A stretch of 64,000 bases of DNA from Streptomyces yangpuensis (GCF_001005295.1 NZ_LBMK01000003.1:350373-414372), one strand, 5' to 3'; positions 35,726 to 45,225 are shown, numbered from the stretch's first letter. The notes: a model not told the origin generated them from the sequence alone. Numbers and translations: made by a program.

Positions 35726-37875
35726 CGCTTCGACTGCTCGTACAGCTCGAACCAGATCGACTTGCCCTCGCCGCGCGGGTCCACGCCCCACGCGTCGGCC
35801 AGCATCTCCATCAGCAGCACCCCGCGGCCGCTGGACGCCATCTCCCCCGGGTGCCGCTTGTGCGGGAGTTCGTCGCTGGAGTCCGCGACCTCCACCCGCA
35901 GCCGGCGCTCCCCCAGCTCGCCGACCGCCTCCGCCACCAGCAGGGCGTCGCCGTCGGTGTGCACCAGGACGTTGGTCACCATCTCGGAGACCATCAGCAC
36001 CACCGCGTCCAGCTGCTCCTCGTCGGCCCAGTCGTGCAGCAGCTCCCTCACCTGCCGACGGGCGCCCGCGATGCGTTCCGGTTCCGCCTGGGCCACGGTC
36101 AGCATGGTGCGGCGGGCCGGCCGGGCCGGGTGCGCCACCGGGGCGCCGCAGCCGCAGGCCGCGCCCTCGCGGCACAGCAGGACCACGGCTATGTCGTCCT
36201 CGCGCCGATCGGCCAGCGGGCCGGTGGTGTGGTGCGAGGACGGTCCGTGCACGGCCTGGACCAGCAGGTCGGCCAGTGCTTCGAGGTGCCCGTCCTCGTG
36301 GCCGCCGGCCTCGTGCGTGCCGGCCTCCAGGACCGCGCGCAGCCGGGCCCAGCCGGTGTCGAGGTCGTGCCCGCCGGTCTCGATGAGCCCGTCGGTGCAC
36401 AGCATCATCGTCTCGCCCGGCTCCAGGGTGAACCGGGTGGTCGGATAGTCGGTGTCGGGGACGATCCCGAGGGGGAGCCCGCCGGCGGTGGGCCGCATCA
36501 GGACGGTGCCGTCGGTCATCCGCACGGCGGGGTCGGGGTGACCGGCGCGGGCCACCTCCAGCGTTCCGGTCCGCGGGTCGCACTCCACGTACAGGCAGGT
36601 CGCGAACCGCGGGCTCTGCACGTCCGGGTCCTCCTGCGCGCCGGACTCCTGGGAGGCGCACAGCCCGGCGAGGAAGCGGGAGGCGCGCGAGAGCACCGCG
36701 TCCGGCCGGTGCCCCTCGGACGCGTAGGCCCGTACGGCGATCCGCAGCTGGCCCATCAGCCCGGCCGCCCGGACGTCGTGGCCCTGGACGTCGCCGATGA
36801 CCAGGGCGAACCGGCCCGACGGCAGCGGGATCATGTCGTACCAGTCGCCGCCGACCTGGAGCCCGCCGCCGGTGGGGACGTAACGCGCGGCGATCCGCAT
36901 GCCGGGGATCTCCGGGCCGAGCTGCGGCATCATCGACCGCTGGAGGCCGGTGGTGAGTTCCCGCTCGGACTCGGCCACCCCGGCCCGCTGGAGGGCCTGG
37001 GCGAGCATCCGGGCCACGGTCGTCAGGACGGACCGCTCGTCGGGGGAGAAGGAAGCGGGCTGCTTGAAGGCGGCCATCCAGGCACCCATGGTCCGTCCGG
37101 CCACGATCAGCGGCAGGAAGGCCCAGGAGACCCGGTCGAAGCGCTGGGCGAGCGGCCAGGTGGCCGGGAAGCGCCGTTTGTAGTCCTCGGGGGAGGCAAG
37201 GTAGATCGCCCGGCCGGTACGGACGACCTCCGCGGCCGGGTAGTCCGTCTCCAGCGGCATGTCCGTGAAGGGGCCCTCGTCCCCGGCGTCGTGCCCGTGG
37301 TGCCCGATGACGGACAGCCGGTCCCCTGCCACGCCGAAGACGGCCAGCCCGTCGGGGCTGAAGCCCGGCATCGACAGCGAGGCCGCGACCCGCAGCACCT
37401 CCGCCGTGGACCGGGCCTCCGCCAGCGCCCGGCCCGCGTCCAGCAGGAAGGCCTCGCGGGAACGCCGCCAGTCGCCCGTGATGGGCGTGTGGACGGCCGT
37501 GGTGCCCGGCTGCGGCTCGGCGATCTCCTGGATGGTGCCGATCAGCTCGTAGTCCGGGCTCCCGTCGGCCGACCACCGCTGAAGCGGTTTGGAACGGCTG
37601 CGCACGGTCCGCAGCACCCGCCCGTCCACGTCCATGATCCGCAGCCGGGCCTCGGCGAGGGTGCCCTCGGCGACGGCCAGGCTGACGATCCCGTTGATCT
37701 CGTTCCAGTCCACCGGGTGGAAACGGGACCGTACGGCGGCCTCCGGCAGGACCACCGGTTCGGCGGGCAGCCCGAGGAGCCGGGCGGCCTCCCCGTCGAG
37801 GGAGACCGTCCCGGAGGCGTTGTCCCATCGCCACAGACCCGTGGCGACGGCGGCCAGGACATCCTCGGTACGCAC
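35713..37875 (-). CDS. PAS-GAF-SpoIIE phosphatase-HATPase signalling protein
   Basis: A 720-residue cytoplasmic partner-switching protein. Order: PAS-like (~1-105, LWRWDNASGTVSLD), GAF (~125-300), SpoIIE/PP2C-like phosphatase (~330-560; GGDWYDMIPL, VIGDVQGHDV, LCTDGLIE, EDDIAVVLL) and RsbW-like ATPase (~585-720; VSEMVTNVLVHT, GRGVLLMEMLA). The metal-binding Asp residues of the phosphatase are intact. Such proteins adjust anti-sigma/anti-anti-sigma pairs. The GTG at 37875 was chosen; the frame stays open far upstream but only antisense to aspS. It is divergent from aspS. Confidence 0.88.
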   Translation of the reverse strand: MRTEDVLAAVATGLWRWDNASGTVSLDGEAARLLGLPAEPVVLPEAAVRSRFHPVDWNEINGIVSLAVAEGTLAEARLRIMDVDGRVLRTVRSRSKPLQRWSADGSPDYELIGTIQEIAEPQPGTTAVHTPITGDWRRSREAFLLDAGRALAEARSTAEVLRVAASLSMPGFSPDGLAVFGVAGDRLSVIGHHGHDAGDEGPFTDMPLETDYPAAEVVRTGRAIYLASPEDYKRRFPATWPLAQRFDRVSWAFLPLIVAGRTMGAWMAAFKQPASFSPDERSVLTTVARMLAQALQRAGVAESERELTTGLQRSMMPQLGPEIPGMRIAARYVPTGGGLQVGGDWYDMIPLPSGRFALVIGDVQGHDVRAAGLMGQLRIAVRAYASEGHRPDAVLSRASRFLAGLCASQESGAQEDPDVQSPRFATCLYVECDPRTGTLEVARAGHPDPAVRMTDGTVLMRPTAGGLPLGIVPDTDYPTTRFTLEPGETMMLCTDGLIETGGHDLDTGWARLRAVLEAGTHEAGGHEDGHLEALADLLVQAVHGPSSHHTTGPLADRREDDIAVVLLCREGAACGCGAPVAHPARPARRTMLTVAQAEPERIAGARRQVRELLHDWADEEQLDAVVLMVSEMVTNVLVHTDGDALLVAEAVGELGERRLRVEVADSSDELPHKRHPGEMASSGRGVLLMEMLADAWGVDPRGEGKSIWFELYEQSKRPDT

Positions 37876-37993
37876 CCGGTCATCTTTACAGGTCGCATCC
37901 GATACGTGCCTGTTCGCTCCCTGCCGGGTGTATTTGCGCAGGCGGGCCCCAGTGCCCGACCCGTCACCGTCCCGGACGGTAACCTTGGGTCGG

Positions 37994-38021
37994 TTGAATC
38001 CACCCTGGTATCGCGTAGAAC
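37994..38021 (+). promoter_or_regulatory. aspS promoter
   Basis: TTGAAT (37994-37999) and TAGAAC (38016-38021) are spaced by 16 bases. The transcription start would fall only a few bases before the ATG at 38032, giving an almost leaderless aspS mRNA. Confidence 0.5.
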
Positions 38022-38031
38022 TGGATGACTG

Positions 38032-39849
38032 ATGCATCGGTACAGGTCCCACACCTGCGGCGAGCTCCGCGCCTCTGACGTCGCCGCCGACGTCCGACTG
38101 AGCGGCTGGCTGCACAACCGTCGAGACCTGGGCGGCATCCTCTTCATCGATCTGCGCGACCACTACGGCATCACGCAGCTGGTCGCCCGCCCCGGCACCG
38201 CCGCGAACGAGGCCCTCAGCAGCGTCTCCAAGGAGACCGTCGTCCGCATCGACGGCAAGGTCGTCTCCCGCGGCGCGGACAACATCAACCCGGAGCTGCC
38301 GACCGGCGAGATCGAGATCGAGGTCTCCGAGGTCGAGGTGCTCGGCGCGGCCGCCCCGCTGCCCTTCACCATCAACACCGACGACGGCGTGAACGAGGAG
38401 CGCCGCCTGGAGTACCGCTTCCTCGACCTGCGCCGTGAGCGCATGCACCGCAACATCATGCTGCGCTCGGCGGTCATCGCCTCGATCCGCTCGAAGATGG
38501 TGGCGCTCGGCTTCAACGAGATGGCGACCCCGATCCTCACCGCGACCTCCCCCGAGGGCGCCCGTGACTTCGTGGTGCCGTCCCGCCTGAACCCGGGCAA
38601 GTTCTACGCCCTGCCGCAGGCCCCGCAGCAGTTCAAGCAGCTGCTGATGATCTCCGGCTTCGACCGGTACTTCCAGATCGCGCCCTGCTTCCGCGACGAG
38701 GACGCCCGCGCCGACCGCTCGCCGGGCGAGTTCTACCAGCTCGACGTGGAGATGTCCTTCGTCGAGCAGGAGGACGTCTTCCAGCCGATCGAGCGCCTGA
38801 TGACCGAGCTGTTCACCGAGTTCGGCGGCGGCCGCGAGGTCACCTCGCCGTTCCCGCGGATCCCGTTCCGCGAGTCGATGCTGAAGTACGGCAACGACAA
38901 GCCCGACCTGCGCGCCAAGCTGGAGCTCGTCGACATCACCGACGTGTTCGAGGCCTCGGAGTTCAAGGCGTTCGCCGGCAAGCACGTGCGCGCCCTGGCC
39001 GTCCCGGACACCGCCGCCCAGCCGCGCAAGTTCTTCGACGGCCTCGGCGACTTCGCCGTCTCGCTGGGCGCGAAGGGTCTGGCCTGGGTGCGCGTGGGCG
39101 AGGACGGTTCGCTGACCGGCCCGATCGCCAAGTTCCTCACCGAGGAGAACGTCAAGGTCCTCACCGAGCGCCTGGGCCTGGTCCCCGGCCACGCCGTGTT
39201 CTTCGGCGCGGGCGAGTTCGACGAGGTCTCCAAGATCATGGGCCCGGTCCGGGTCGAGGCCGCCAAGCGTGCCGGCCACTTCGAGGAGAACGTCTTCCGC
39301 TTCTGCTGGATCGTCGACTTCCCGATGTACGAGAAGGACGAGGAGACCGGCCGGATCGACTTCTCCCACAACCCGTTCTCCATGCCGCAGGGCGGCATGA
39401 AGGACCTGGAGGAGAAGGACCCGCTCGACATCCTGGCGTGGCAGTACGACATCGTCTGCAACGGCATCGAGCTGTCCTCCGGCGCCATCCGCAACCACGA
39501 GCCCGAGGTCATGCTGAAGGCCTTCGCGATCGCGGGCTACGAGGCCGAGACCGTCGAGCGCGAGTTCGCGGGCATGCTGCGCGCCTTCCGCCTCGGCGCC
39601 CCGCCGCACGGTGGCATCGCCCCGGGCGTGGACCGCATCGTGATGCTGCTGGCCGACGAGCCGAACATCCGCGAGACCATCGCCTTCCCGCTCAACGGCA
39701 ACGCGCAGGACCTGATGATGGGCGCGCCGACGGTCCTGGAGGAGGCCCGTCTGCGTGAACTGAACATCGCGCTGCGCAAGCCGGTCGAGACGAAGGCGGC
39801 CGACGCCAAGCCGGTCGCCGAGTCCGTCCACCCGGACGCGGCGCGCTGA
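38032..39849 (+). CDS. aspS: Aspartyl-tRNA synthetase
   Basis: A 605-residue class II aminoacyl-tRNA synthetase that charges tRNA-Asp. Bacterial-type order: OB-fold anticodon domain (1-~105, SGWLHNRRDLGGILFIDLRD), motif 2 (CFRDEDARADRSPGEFYQLD), the bacterial GAD insertion (~290-420) and motif 3 (GGIAPGVDRIVMLL). Length is standard. Many actinomycete enzymes are non-discriminating and also charge tRNA-Asn; sequence alone does not settle that here. An essential housekeeping gene, single unit, with a strong terminator. Confidence 0.98.
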   Translation: MHRYRSHTCGELRASDVAADVRLSGWLHNRRDLGGILFIDLRDHYGITQLVARPGTAANEALSSVSKETVVRIDGKVVSRGADNINPELPTGEIEIEVSEVEVLGAAAPLPFTINTDDGVNEERRLEYRFLDLRRERMHRNIMLRSAVIASIRSKMVALGFNEMATPILTATSPEGARDFVVPSRLNPGKFYALPQAPQQFKQLLMISGFDRYFQIAPCFRDEDARADRSPGEFYQLDVEMSFVEQEDVFQPIERLMTELFTEFGGGREVTSPFPRIPFRESMLKYGNDKPDLRAKLELVDITDVFEASEFKAFAGKHVRALAVPDTAAQPRKFFDGLGDFAVSLGAKGLAWVRVGEDGSLTGPIAKFLTEENVKVLTERLGLVPGHAVFFGAGEFDEVSKIMGPVRVEAAKRAGHFEENVFRFCWIVDFPMYEKDEETGRIDFSHNPFSMPQGGMKDLEEKDPLDILAWQYDIVCNGIELSSGAIRNHEPEVMLKAFAIAGYEAETVEREFAGMLRAFRLGAPPHGGIAPGVDRIVMLLADEPNIRETIAFPLNGNAQDLMMGAPTVLEEARLRELNIALRKPVETKAADAKPVAESVHPDAAR

Positions 39850-39875
39850 GCGGTGAACGGTAGGCGGTAGCCGTA

Positions 39876-39912
39876 CGAAGGGGCCCGGGGTCGACGACCC
39901 CGGGCCCCTTCG
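39876..39912. terminator. aspS terminator, bidirectional
   Basis: A perfect 17-bp stem (39876-39892, 39896-39912) with a three-base loop, between the convergent aspS and vWA genes. Confidence 0.85.
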
Positions 39913-39925
39913 CGTGCGGGAACTT

Positions 39926-41500
39926 CTAGAACTTCTCCAGGACGCCCTTGAGGAGGGCCGCGGAGGTCAGTTCGGTGGGGGCGGGCCCGGCGTGGAAGAA
40001 GCCGGCGTTCTCGGCGTCCAGCTTGCGCAGGAAGTCGAAGGCCTTGGAGTCGTGGTCTCCGAAGGCGACGAACTGCCAGTGGATGCCGGGGGCCGCGGCG
40101 GCGGCGTCGGTCAGCGCCTGCCGGGCGGGCTGGCGGTTGTCCGGGGCGCCGTCCGTCTGGAAGACGACCAGGGCCGGGCCCTCGCCGCCGTCCTCGCGGT
40201 AGCGGGCGACGACGGCCTCGACGGCCACGTGGTAGCTGGTGCGGCCCATCCGGCCGAGCTCGGCGTGGCGGCCCTCGACCCAGGAGCCGTAGTGGGTGTC
40301 GAGGGACAGGTCGGCGGTGCCGTCCACCTCCGTGGAGAAGAACACGGTGTGCACGGTCGCCTCGTCGTCGAGGTGAGCGGCGAGGGCGAGGGCGTGGTCG
40401 GCGAGGTACTGGGCGCTGCCGTCCTTGTAGAACCCGCGCATCGACCCGGAGCGGTCGAGGACGAGGTAGACCTTGGCGCGGGCGCCGGCCTTGCCCTTGC
40501 CGCGGAGCACCTGGCCGGCGGCCTTGTACGCGGCGGCCACCTCGGGCGCCCGCCGCCGCACGGCTGCCGCCGTATGAGCCGGCCCGGCCTGCACCTCGTC
40601 CGCCGCCGGCTCGGCCGGGGCCTCGGCCTCGGCCTCTGCCTGCGGCTCCGCCGGGGTCTCTGCCTGCGGCTCGGCCGGGGCGTCGGCCTCGGCCTCTGCC
40701 TGCGGCTCCGCTGCGGGGGTGGTGTCCGTCTCGGCCGGGGCGTCGGCTTCTGCCTGCGGCTCCGCCGGGGCGTCGGCTGCCGCCTGGGGCTGCTGCTCGG
40801 CGGCCTCTGCCGCCGGGATTGCGTCCTGGGCCTGCGGCGCGTCTGCTGCCGCCTGCGGCTCCGCTGCGGGAGCGGCCTCCGGCTCGGCCGGGGCGTTGTC
40901 CTGCGCCTGGGGCGCATCGGCGTCCGCCTGCGGCGCGGCCGCCTCGGCCGGCTCTGCCGCCGGGATTGCGTCCTGCGCCTGGGGTGCGTCGGCTTCCGCC
41001 TGCGGCTCCGCTGCGGGGGTGGTTTCCGGCTCCGTCGGGGCGTCGGCTTCTGCCTGCGGCTCCGTCGGGGCGTCGGCTGCCGCCTGGGGCTGCTGCTCGA
41101 CGGCCTCTGCCGCGGGAGCGGCCTCCGGCTCGGCCGGGGCGTCGGCCTGCGGCGCGGACACCTCGGCCGGCTCCGCCGGAACCTCGGCCTCGGCGGCGGG
41201 CGGGGTTTCTCCGTCGGGCTTCGCCGCAGGCGACACCGCAGGCGTGGGGCGGCGGGCTTCCGGGACCGTGGGGTCGGCGGCCGGGGCGGGGGCCGTGAGG
41301 ACCGTGCCGGGCTCGCGGTCCCGCGTGGACTGCGGGGGGACCGTCGGGTTGTCGAACGACGCCGCCACCAGGTCGGCGGCCGCATCCAAGGGGTTGCGTT
41401 CCGCCTGGTTGGGGACAGCCGCCGACGTGGCGTCCGTAGTTTCCGGAACCGGTTCCGCAGACCGTCCGAACACCTTGCGCAACAAGCTCCGAATACCCAT
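39926..41500 (-). CDS. vWA domain protein with long low-complexity spacer
   Basis: A 524-residue protein. The short N-terminus (MGIRSLLRKVFGRSAEPVPE) leads into ~230 residues of Ala/Pro/Glu/Gln repeats (units like AEPQAEADAP). The C-terminal ~215 residues form a TerF-type vWA domain with a MIDAS site (YLVLDRSGSMRGFYKDGS, FQTDGAPDNRQ). vWA/TerF proteins belong to tellurite- and stress-related Ter systems; other Ter genes are not adjacent. The ATG at 41500 has AAAGG eight bases upstream. The spacer probably holds the domain away from its anchor. Confidence 0.85.
   Translation of the reverse strand: MGIRSLLRKVFGRSAEPVPETTDATSAAVPNQAERNPLDAAADLVAASFDNPTVPPQSTRDREPGTVLTAPAPAADPTVPEARRPTPAVSPAAKPDGETPPAAEAEVPAEPAEVSAPQADAPAEPEAAPAAEAVEQQPQAAADAPTEPQAEADAPTEPETTPAAEPQAEADAPQAQDAIPAAEPAEAAAPQADADAPQAQDNAPAEPEAAPAAEPQAAADAPQAQDAIPAAEAAEQQPQAAADAPAEPQAEADAPAETDTTPAAEPQAEAEADAPAEPQAETPAEPQAEAEAEAPAEPAADEVQAGPAHTAAAVRRRAPEVAAAYKAAGQVLRGKGKAGARAKVYLVLDRSGSMRGFYKDGSAQYLADHALALAAHLDDEATVHTVFFSTEVDGTADLSLDTHYGSWVEGRHAELGRMGRTSYHVAVEAVVARYREDGGEGPALVVFQTDGAPDNRQPARQALTDAAAAAPGIHWQFVAFGDHDSKAFDFLRKLDAENAGFFHAGPAPTELTSAALLKGVLEKF
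40610..41200. repeat. Degenerate 30-bp-class coding repeats in the vWA gene
   Basis: Imperfect repeats encode AEPQAEADAP, AADAPQAQDAIPAA and similar 10-14 residue units. The tracts around 40775-40860 and 41060-41110 are nearly identical. Length polymorphism between strains is likely. Confidence 0.7.
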
Positions 41501-41681
41501 GGGCCAGGCCTTTCGCATGAGTGCGTGCGTCATTTGTCCGTGCTGCGCGGTTGATCCCTGCCCAGAGTGGACACGTAAGGTTATCGGCCGCCCGGCTGGA
41601 TCTTCGGGAGGGGCACCTTTCGTGGCGCCCGCCTCCCAGGGGCTCCCGGACCGTTCCCGAACTGCCGCTCCGACGTGCCGG

Positions 41682-41703
41682 GTTCACTCATCGTTCATCT
41701 CAG
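41682..41703 (+). promoter_or_regulatory. PHO box (PhoP-binding direct repeats)
   Basis: GTTCACTCATC (41682-41692) and GTTCATCTCAG (41693-41703) are two adjacent 11-base direct repeat units matching the Streptomyces PhoP pattern (GTTCAC-type heptamer plus four). They lie about 90 bases upstream of a PhoX-type phosphatase gene, with TACCGT at 41731 as a possible -10. Confidence 0.65.
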
Positions 41704-41794
41704 CGCCGCCGCTTCGGCGCAACCCGGGCCTACCGTCGCGGCTGGATCGTCCCGACACGTTGTCGGCGCCCACGCAGCTACTCGGAGGACACTC

Positions 41795-43882
41795 GTGCGC
41801 AAGCTCCTGCCGTTCATCGGCAACCCGCATGGCAGCGGCCGGTCCGCTCTCACCTGTCGTTACCGCTGTGGTGACGCCTGCTTCCACGAAGTGCCGAACA
41901 CCAGCGACAACGAGTACGCGGGCGACGTCATAGCCCGCGCCTACTCCCGCCGCTCGATGCTGCGCTCCGCCGCCGTCGTGACGGTCGCCACCGCCGCCGG
42001 TTCCGCGGTCGCGCTCGGCGCTCCGGGGCAGACCGCCAACGCCGCCCCCGCCGCCGACGCCGCGGCCGCCGGTGCGGGCAAGGGCGGCGAGGCGGCCCGC
42101 GGCCTGCGCTTCAAGGCCGTCGCGCCGAACACCGACGACAAGGTCACCGTCCCTGAGGGCTACGAGCAGAACGTGGTCATCCGCTGGGGCGACCCGATCA
42201 TCAAGGGTGCCCCGGGCTTCAACCCCGACAAGCAGACCGCCGCCGCGCAGGCCGGGCAGTTCGGCTACAACAACGACTTCCTGAGCCTTCTCCCGCTCGG
42301 CGGGGACTACGAGCGCCAGCAGCTCCTCGTGGCCAACCACGAGTACACGGACGAAGTCCTGATGTTCAAGGGCTACGACCCGGCCAACCCGACCCGTGAG
42401 CAGGTCGAGATCGCCTGGGCCGCGCACGGCCTGTCCGTGGTCGTCGTCCAGGAGGACCACCGCAGCGGCAAGCTGACCGCCGTCACCCGCCACCAGCTCA
42501 ACCGCCGTCTGACGGCCACCAGCGAGTTCCGGATGGCCGGCCCGGCCGCGGGCGGCGCCCTGCTGAAGACCTCCGTCGACCCCTCCGGCACCAAGGTGCT
42601 CGGCACCCTCAACAACTGCGCCGGCGGCACCACCCCGTGGGGCACCACCCTCCACGGCGAGGAGAACTTCAACCAGTACTTCGGCAACGCCGGCCAGGTC
42701 ACCGACCCCACCGCCGCCGCCCGCCTGAAGCGCTACGGCGTGACCTCCGGCGCCACCGAGCGCAAGTGGGAGCGCTTCGACAAGCGCTTCGACGTGGCCC
42801 AGGAGCCCAACGAGTCGCACCGCCACGGCTGGGTCGTCGAGCTCGACCCGTACGACCCGAACTCCGTCCCGCGCAAGCGCACCGCGCTGGGCCGCTTCAA
42901 GCACGAGGCCGCGCAGCCCCGTCTGACCGAGGACGGCCGTCCGGTCGTCTACATGGGCGACGACGAGCGCTTCGACTACTTCTACAAGTTCGTCTCGTCG
43001 AAGCGGATGAAGAAGGGCAATTCGCGCGCGGCGAAGGAGCACAACCTCACGCTGCTCGACGAGGGCACCCTCTACGTCGCCAAGCTCACCGGTGACACCC
43101 CGGCCGCCGAGCTCGACGGCTCCGGCAAGCTCCCCTCCGACGGCGAGTTCGACGGCTCCGGCGTCTGGATCAAGCTGGCCACCGGCAACGTCTCGCACGT
43201 CGAGGGCATGACCGCCGAGGAGGTGTACGTCTTCACGCGCCAGGCCGCCGACAAGGTGGGCGCCACCAAGATGGACCGCCCCGAGGACGTCGAGCCGTCC
43301 CCGCGCACCGGCCGCGTCTACGTCGCGCTGACCAACAACACCGACCGCGGCAAGCCCGGCAAGGAAGGTGCCACCGAGGCCAACCCGCGCAACCTGAACA
43401 AGCACGGCCAGATCCTGGAGCTCGCCGAGAACTTCGACGACCCGGCCGGTGACGGTTTCGCCTGGCGGCTCTTCCTCGTCGCCGGCGACCCGAACGACCC
43501 GGCGACCTACTTCGCGGGCTTCCCGAAGGACAAGGTCAGCCCTATCTCCTGCCCGGACAACGTGGCCTTCGACCCGCACGGCAACCTGTGGATCTCCACC
43601 GACGGCAACCAGCTCGGCTCCCACGACGGCCTGTTCGGCGTCGCGACGTCGGGCGAGCGCCGGGGCGAGCTGAAGCAGTTCCTCACCGTGCCGCGCGGCG
43701 CCGAGACCTGCGGCCCGCTGATCCAGGACAAGCGCGTCCTGGTGGCCGTCCAGCACCCGGGCGAGATCGACGGCGCCTCCGTCGAGAAGCCGCAGTCGGT
43801 GTGGCCCGACGGCCCCGGCAAGCTCGTCCGCCCGGCCGTCGTCTCGGTCTGGCGCAAGGACGGAAAGAACATCGGCGTCTGA
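41795..43882 (+). CDS. Tat-exported PhoX-family (DUF839) phosphatase
   Basis: A 695-residue protein. About 65 residues in lies a twin-arginine signal (SRRSMLRSAAVVTVATAAGS). It is preceded by the PhoX-like N-terminal segment (VRKLLPFIGNPHGSGRSALT, CRYRCGDACFHEVPN). The DUF839 body includes ANHEYTDEVLMF, GTLNNCAGGTTPWGT, RHGWVVELDPYDP and GRVYVALTNNTD. PhoX enzymes are calcium/iron phosphomonoesterases exported under phosphate starvation. GGAGGAC precedes the GTG start. The upstream PHO box supports PhoR-PhoP control. Confidence 0.9.
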   Translation: MRKLLPFIGNPHGSGRSALTCRYRCGDACFHEVPNTSDNEYAGDVIARAYSRRSMLRSAAVVTVATAAGSAVALGAPGQTANAAPAADAAAAGAGKGGEAARGLRFKAVAPNTDDKVTVPEGYEQNVVIRWGDPIIKGAPGFNPDKQTAAAQAGQFGYNNDFLSLLPLGGDYERQQLLVANHEYTDEVLMFKGYDPANPTREQVEIAWAAHGLSVVVVQEDHRSGKLTAVTRHQLNRRLTATSEFRMAGPAAGGALLKTSVDPSGTKVLGTLNNCAGGTTPWGTTLHGEENFNQYFGNAGQVTDPTAAARLKRYGVTSGATERKWERFDKRFDVAQEPNESHRHGWVVELDPYDPNSVPRKRTALGRFKHEAAQPRLTEDGRPVVYMGDDERFDYFYKFVSSKRMKKGNSRAAKEHNLTLLDEGTLYVAKLTGDTPAAELDGSGKLPSDGEFDGSGVWIKLATGNVSHVEGMTAEEVYVFTRQAADKVGATKMDRPEDVEPSPRTGRVYVALTNNTDRGKPGKEGATEANPRNLNKHGQILELAENFDDPAGDGFAWRLFLVAGDPNDPATYFAGFPKDKVSPISCPDNVAFDPHGNLWISTDGNQLGSHDGLFGVATSGERRGELKQFLTVPRGAETCGPLIQDKRVLVAVQHPGEIDGASVEKPQSVWPDGPGKLVRPAVVSVWRKDGKNIGV

Positions 43883-43895
43883 TCCATGGCCTGTT

Positions 43896-43939
43896 GGGCC
43901 GTGTTTCACGTGAAACATCCCTCATGCGAAACACGGCCC
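43896..43939. terminator. Bidirectional terminator overlapping parS
   Basis: GGGCCGTGTTTC (43896-43907) is exactly complementary to GAAACACGGCCC (43928-43939) across a 20-base loop, between the convergent phosphatase and kinase genes. The left arm and loop contain the ParB site. Confidence 0.65.
43902..43917. other. parS site (ParB binding)
   Basis: TGTTTCACGTGAAACA, a 16-bp perfect palindrome with the Streptomyces/Bacillus parS core. In Streptomyces, parS copies cluster around oriC and load ParB for chromosome segregation. Confidence 0.9.
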
Positions 43940-43956
43940 GCATTGCCACGGATCGG

Positions 43957-45225
43957 TCAACTTCCGTCCGGCAGACGTCCGACGGGAAGCCTGAGCGTCG
44001 TCAACGCGCCTCCGTCCGGGGCGTTGGCGAAGCTCAGCGCGATCTCCAGGACCGCCGCCTGGCCCGCCACGATCGTCAGCCCCAGTCCGTGGCCGCGCCC
44101 GCGTCCGGGGTCTCCGGTGCGGAAGCGCTGCGGGCCCTGCTCGATCAGTTCCGGCGGGTAGCCGGGCCCGTGGTCGCGGACCGTCACCACCGGCCCGTCC
44201 ACGGACACCTCGATCGGTGGCCGGCCGTGCTTGTGCGCGTTGACCAGCAGGTTGGTCAGGATGCGGTCCAGGCGCCGCCGGTCGGTGAGCACCGCGGCGT
44301 CGCGGATCACCCGTACCGAGACGGCGGGCCCGGCTCCCGCCACGGCCCGTTCCACCGCCCGGCCGAGCTCCACCCGGGCGAGATCGGCCCGCTCCACGCC
44401 CGATTCCAGCCGGGAGATCTCCAGCAGGTCCTCGGTGAGCAGGTGCAGGGCCTTCAGCCGGTCGTTGATCATCTCCTTGGGGCGGCCCTCGGGCAGCAGG
44501 GCCGCCGCGGCCAGTGAGCCGGTGAGCGGGGTCCGCAGCTCGTGGGCCACATCCGCGGTGAAGCGCTTCTCGGCCTCCAGCCGTTCCTGGAGCGATCCGG
44601 CCATCAGGTCCAGCGCCTGCGCCACGTCCCGTACTTCGTCACGGTCCTGGGAGCGGCGGCCCGCCCGCCGCTCGTCGGCCCGGGAGGGGAATCCCACGCG
44701 GGCATCCAGGTCCCCGGCGCTGATCCGGCGGGCCACGGCGGCGGTGGTCGCCAGCCGCCGGCTGATCCGGTCGGCGAGGAAGAGGCCGGCCAGCGCCACC
44801 ACCCCGGCGGCCAGTGCGGCGGAGGCGAGGATCGCGGTGTCGATGTCCCGCAGCCGGTTGCGGGTGCCCTCGAACGGGATCCAGACGGCGAGGGCCTGCC
44901 GGTCCGCGGGGGCCGCCGCCCACATGACCGGCTTGCCGTTCAGCGAGCCGACCATGCTGCCGGTGTCGCCGCGGGCGACCAGGTCGCGCAGCGGGCGGGG
45001 AAGCTGGGGCGGGTCGAGGACGATGTTCACGTCGCCGTGGGTGGTGCCGTACTCGTAGTGGCTGAGGGCGTGCTCCAGGGCGGTGTCCGCGTCCTTGCGG
45101 ACCTCGCCGACGATCTGCCGGGCGACCACGTTGTGCACCAGGACCCCGAGGGCGGCGGCGACCATGCAGCACACCGCCGTGGTGGTCAGGGCGATCTTCC
45201 AGCGGAGGCTGCTCAGCGCGTGCAT
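43957..45225 (-). CDS. Sensor histidine kinase
   Basis: A 422-residue membrane kinase: helix 1 (~9-31), an extracytoplasmic sensor of ~100 residues, helix 2 (~131-152), HAMP (~153-215), the phospho-accepting His228 in FTADVAHELRTPLTG, and an ATPase domain with NLLVNAHKHG, VRDHGPGYP and GRGHGLGLTIV. The start overlaps the 3' end of a lipoprotein gene by 13 bases, so the two are coupled. No response regulator is adjacent on either side, which is unusual. The lipoprotein probably modulates the sensor. Confidence 0.9.
   Translation of the reverse strand: MHALSSLRWKIALTTTAVCCMVAAALGVLVHNVVARQIVGEVRKDADTALEHALSHYEYGTTHGDVNIVLDPPQLPRPLRDLVARGDTGSMVGSLNGKPVMWAAAPADRQALAVWIPFEGTRNRLRDIDTAILASAALAAGVVALAGLFLADRISRRLATTAAVARRISAGDLDARVGFPSRADERRAGRRSQDRDEVRDVAQALDLMAGSLQERLEAEKRFTADVAHELRTPLTGSLAAAALLPEGRPKEMINDRLKALHLLTEDLLEISRLESGVERADLARVELGRAVERAVAGAGPAVSVRVIRDAAVLTDRRRLDRILTNLLVNAHKHGRPPIEVSVDGPVVTVRDHGPGYPPELIEQGPQRFRTGDPGRGRGHGLGLTIVAGQAAVLEIALSFANAPDGGALTTLRLPVGRLPDGS

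Noticed and set aside
37876..39831. Minus-strand frame extending the SpoIIE-type gene across aspS
   Set aside because: Antisense of a highly conserved essential gene; residue composition (Leu/Glu/Asp/Val/Gly repeats) is typical of a shadow frame. The phosphatase start was placed at GTG 37875.
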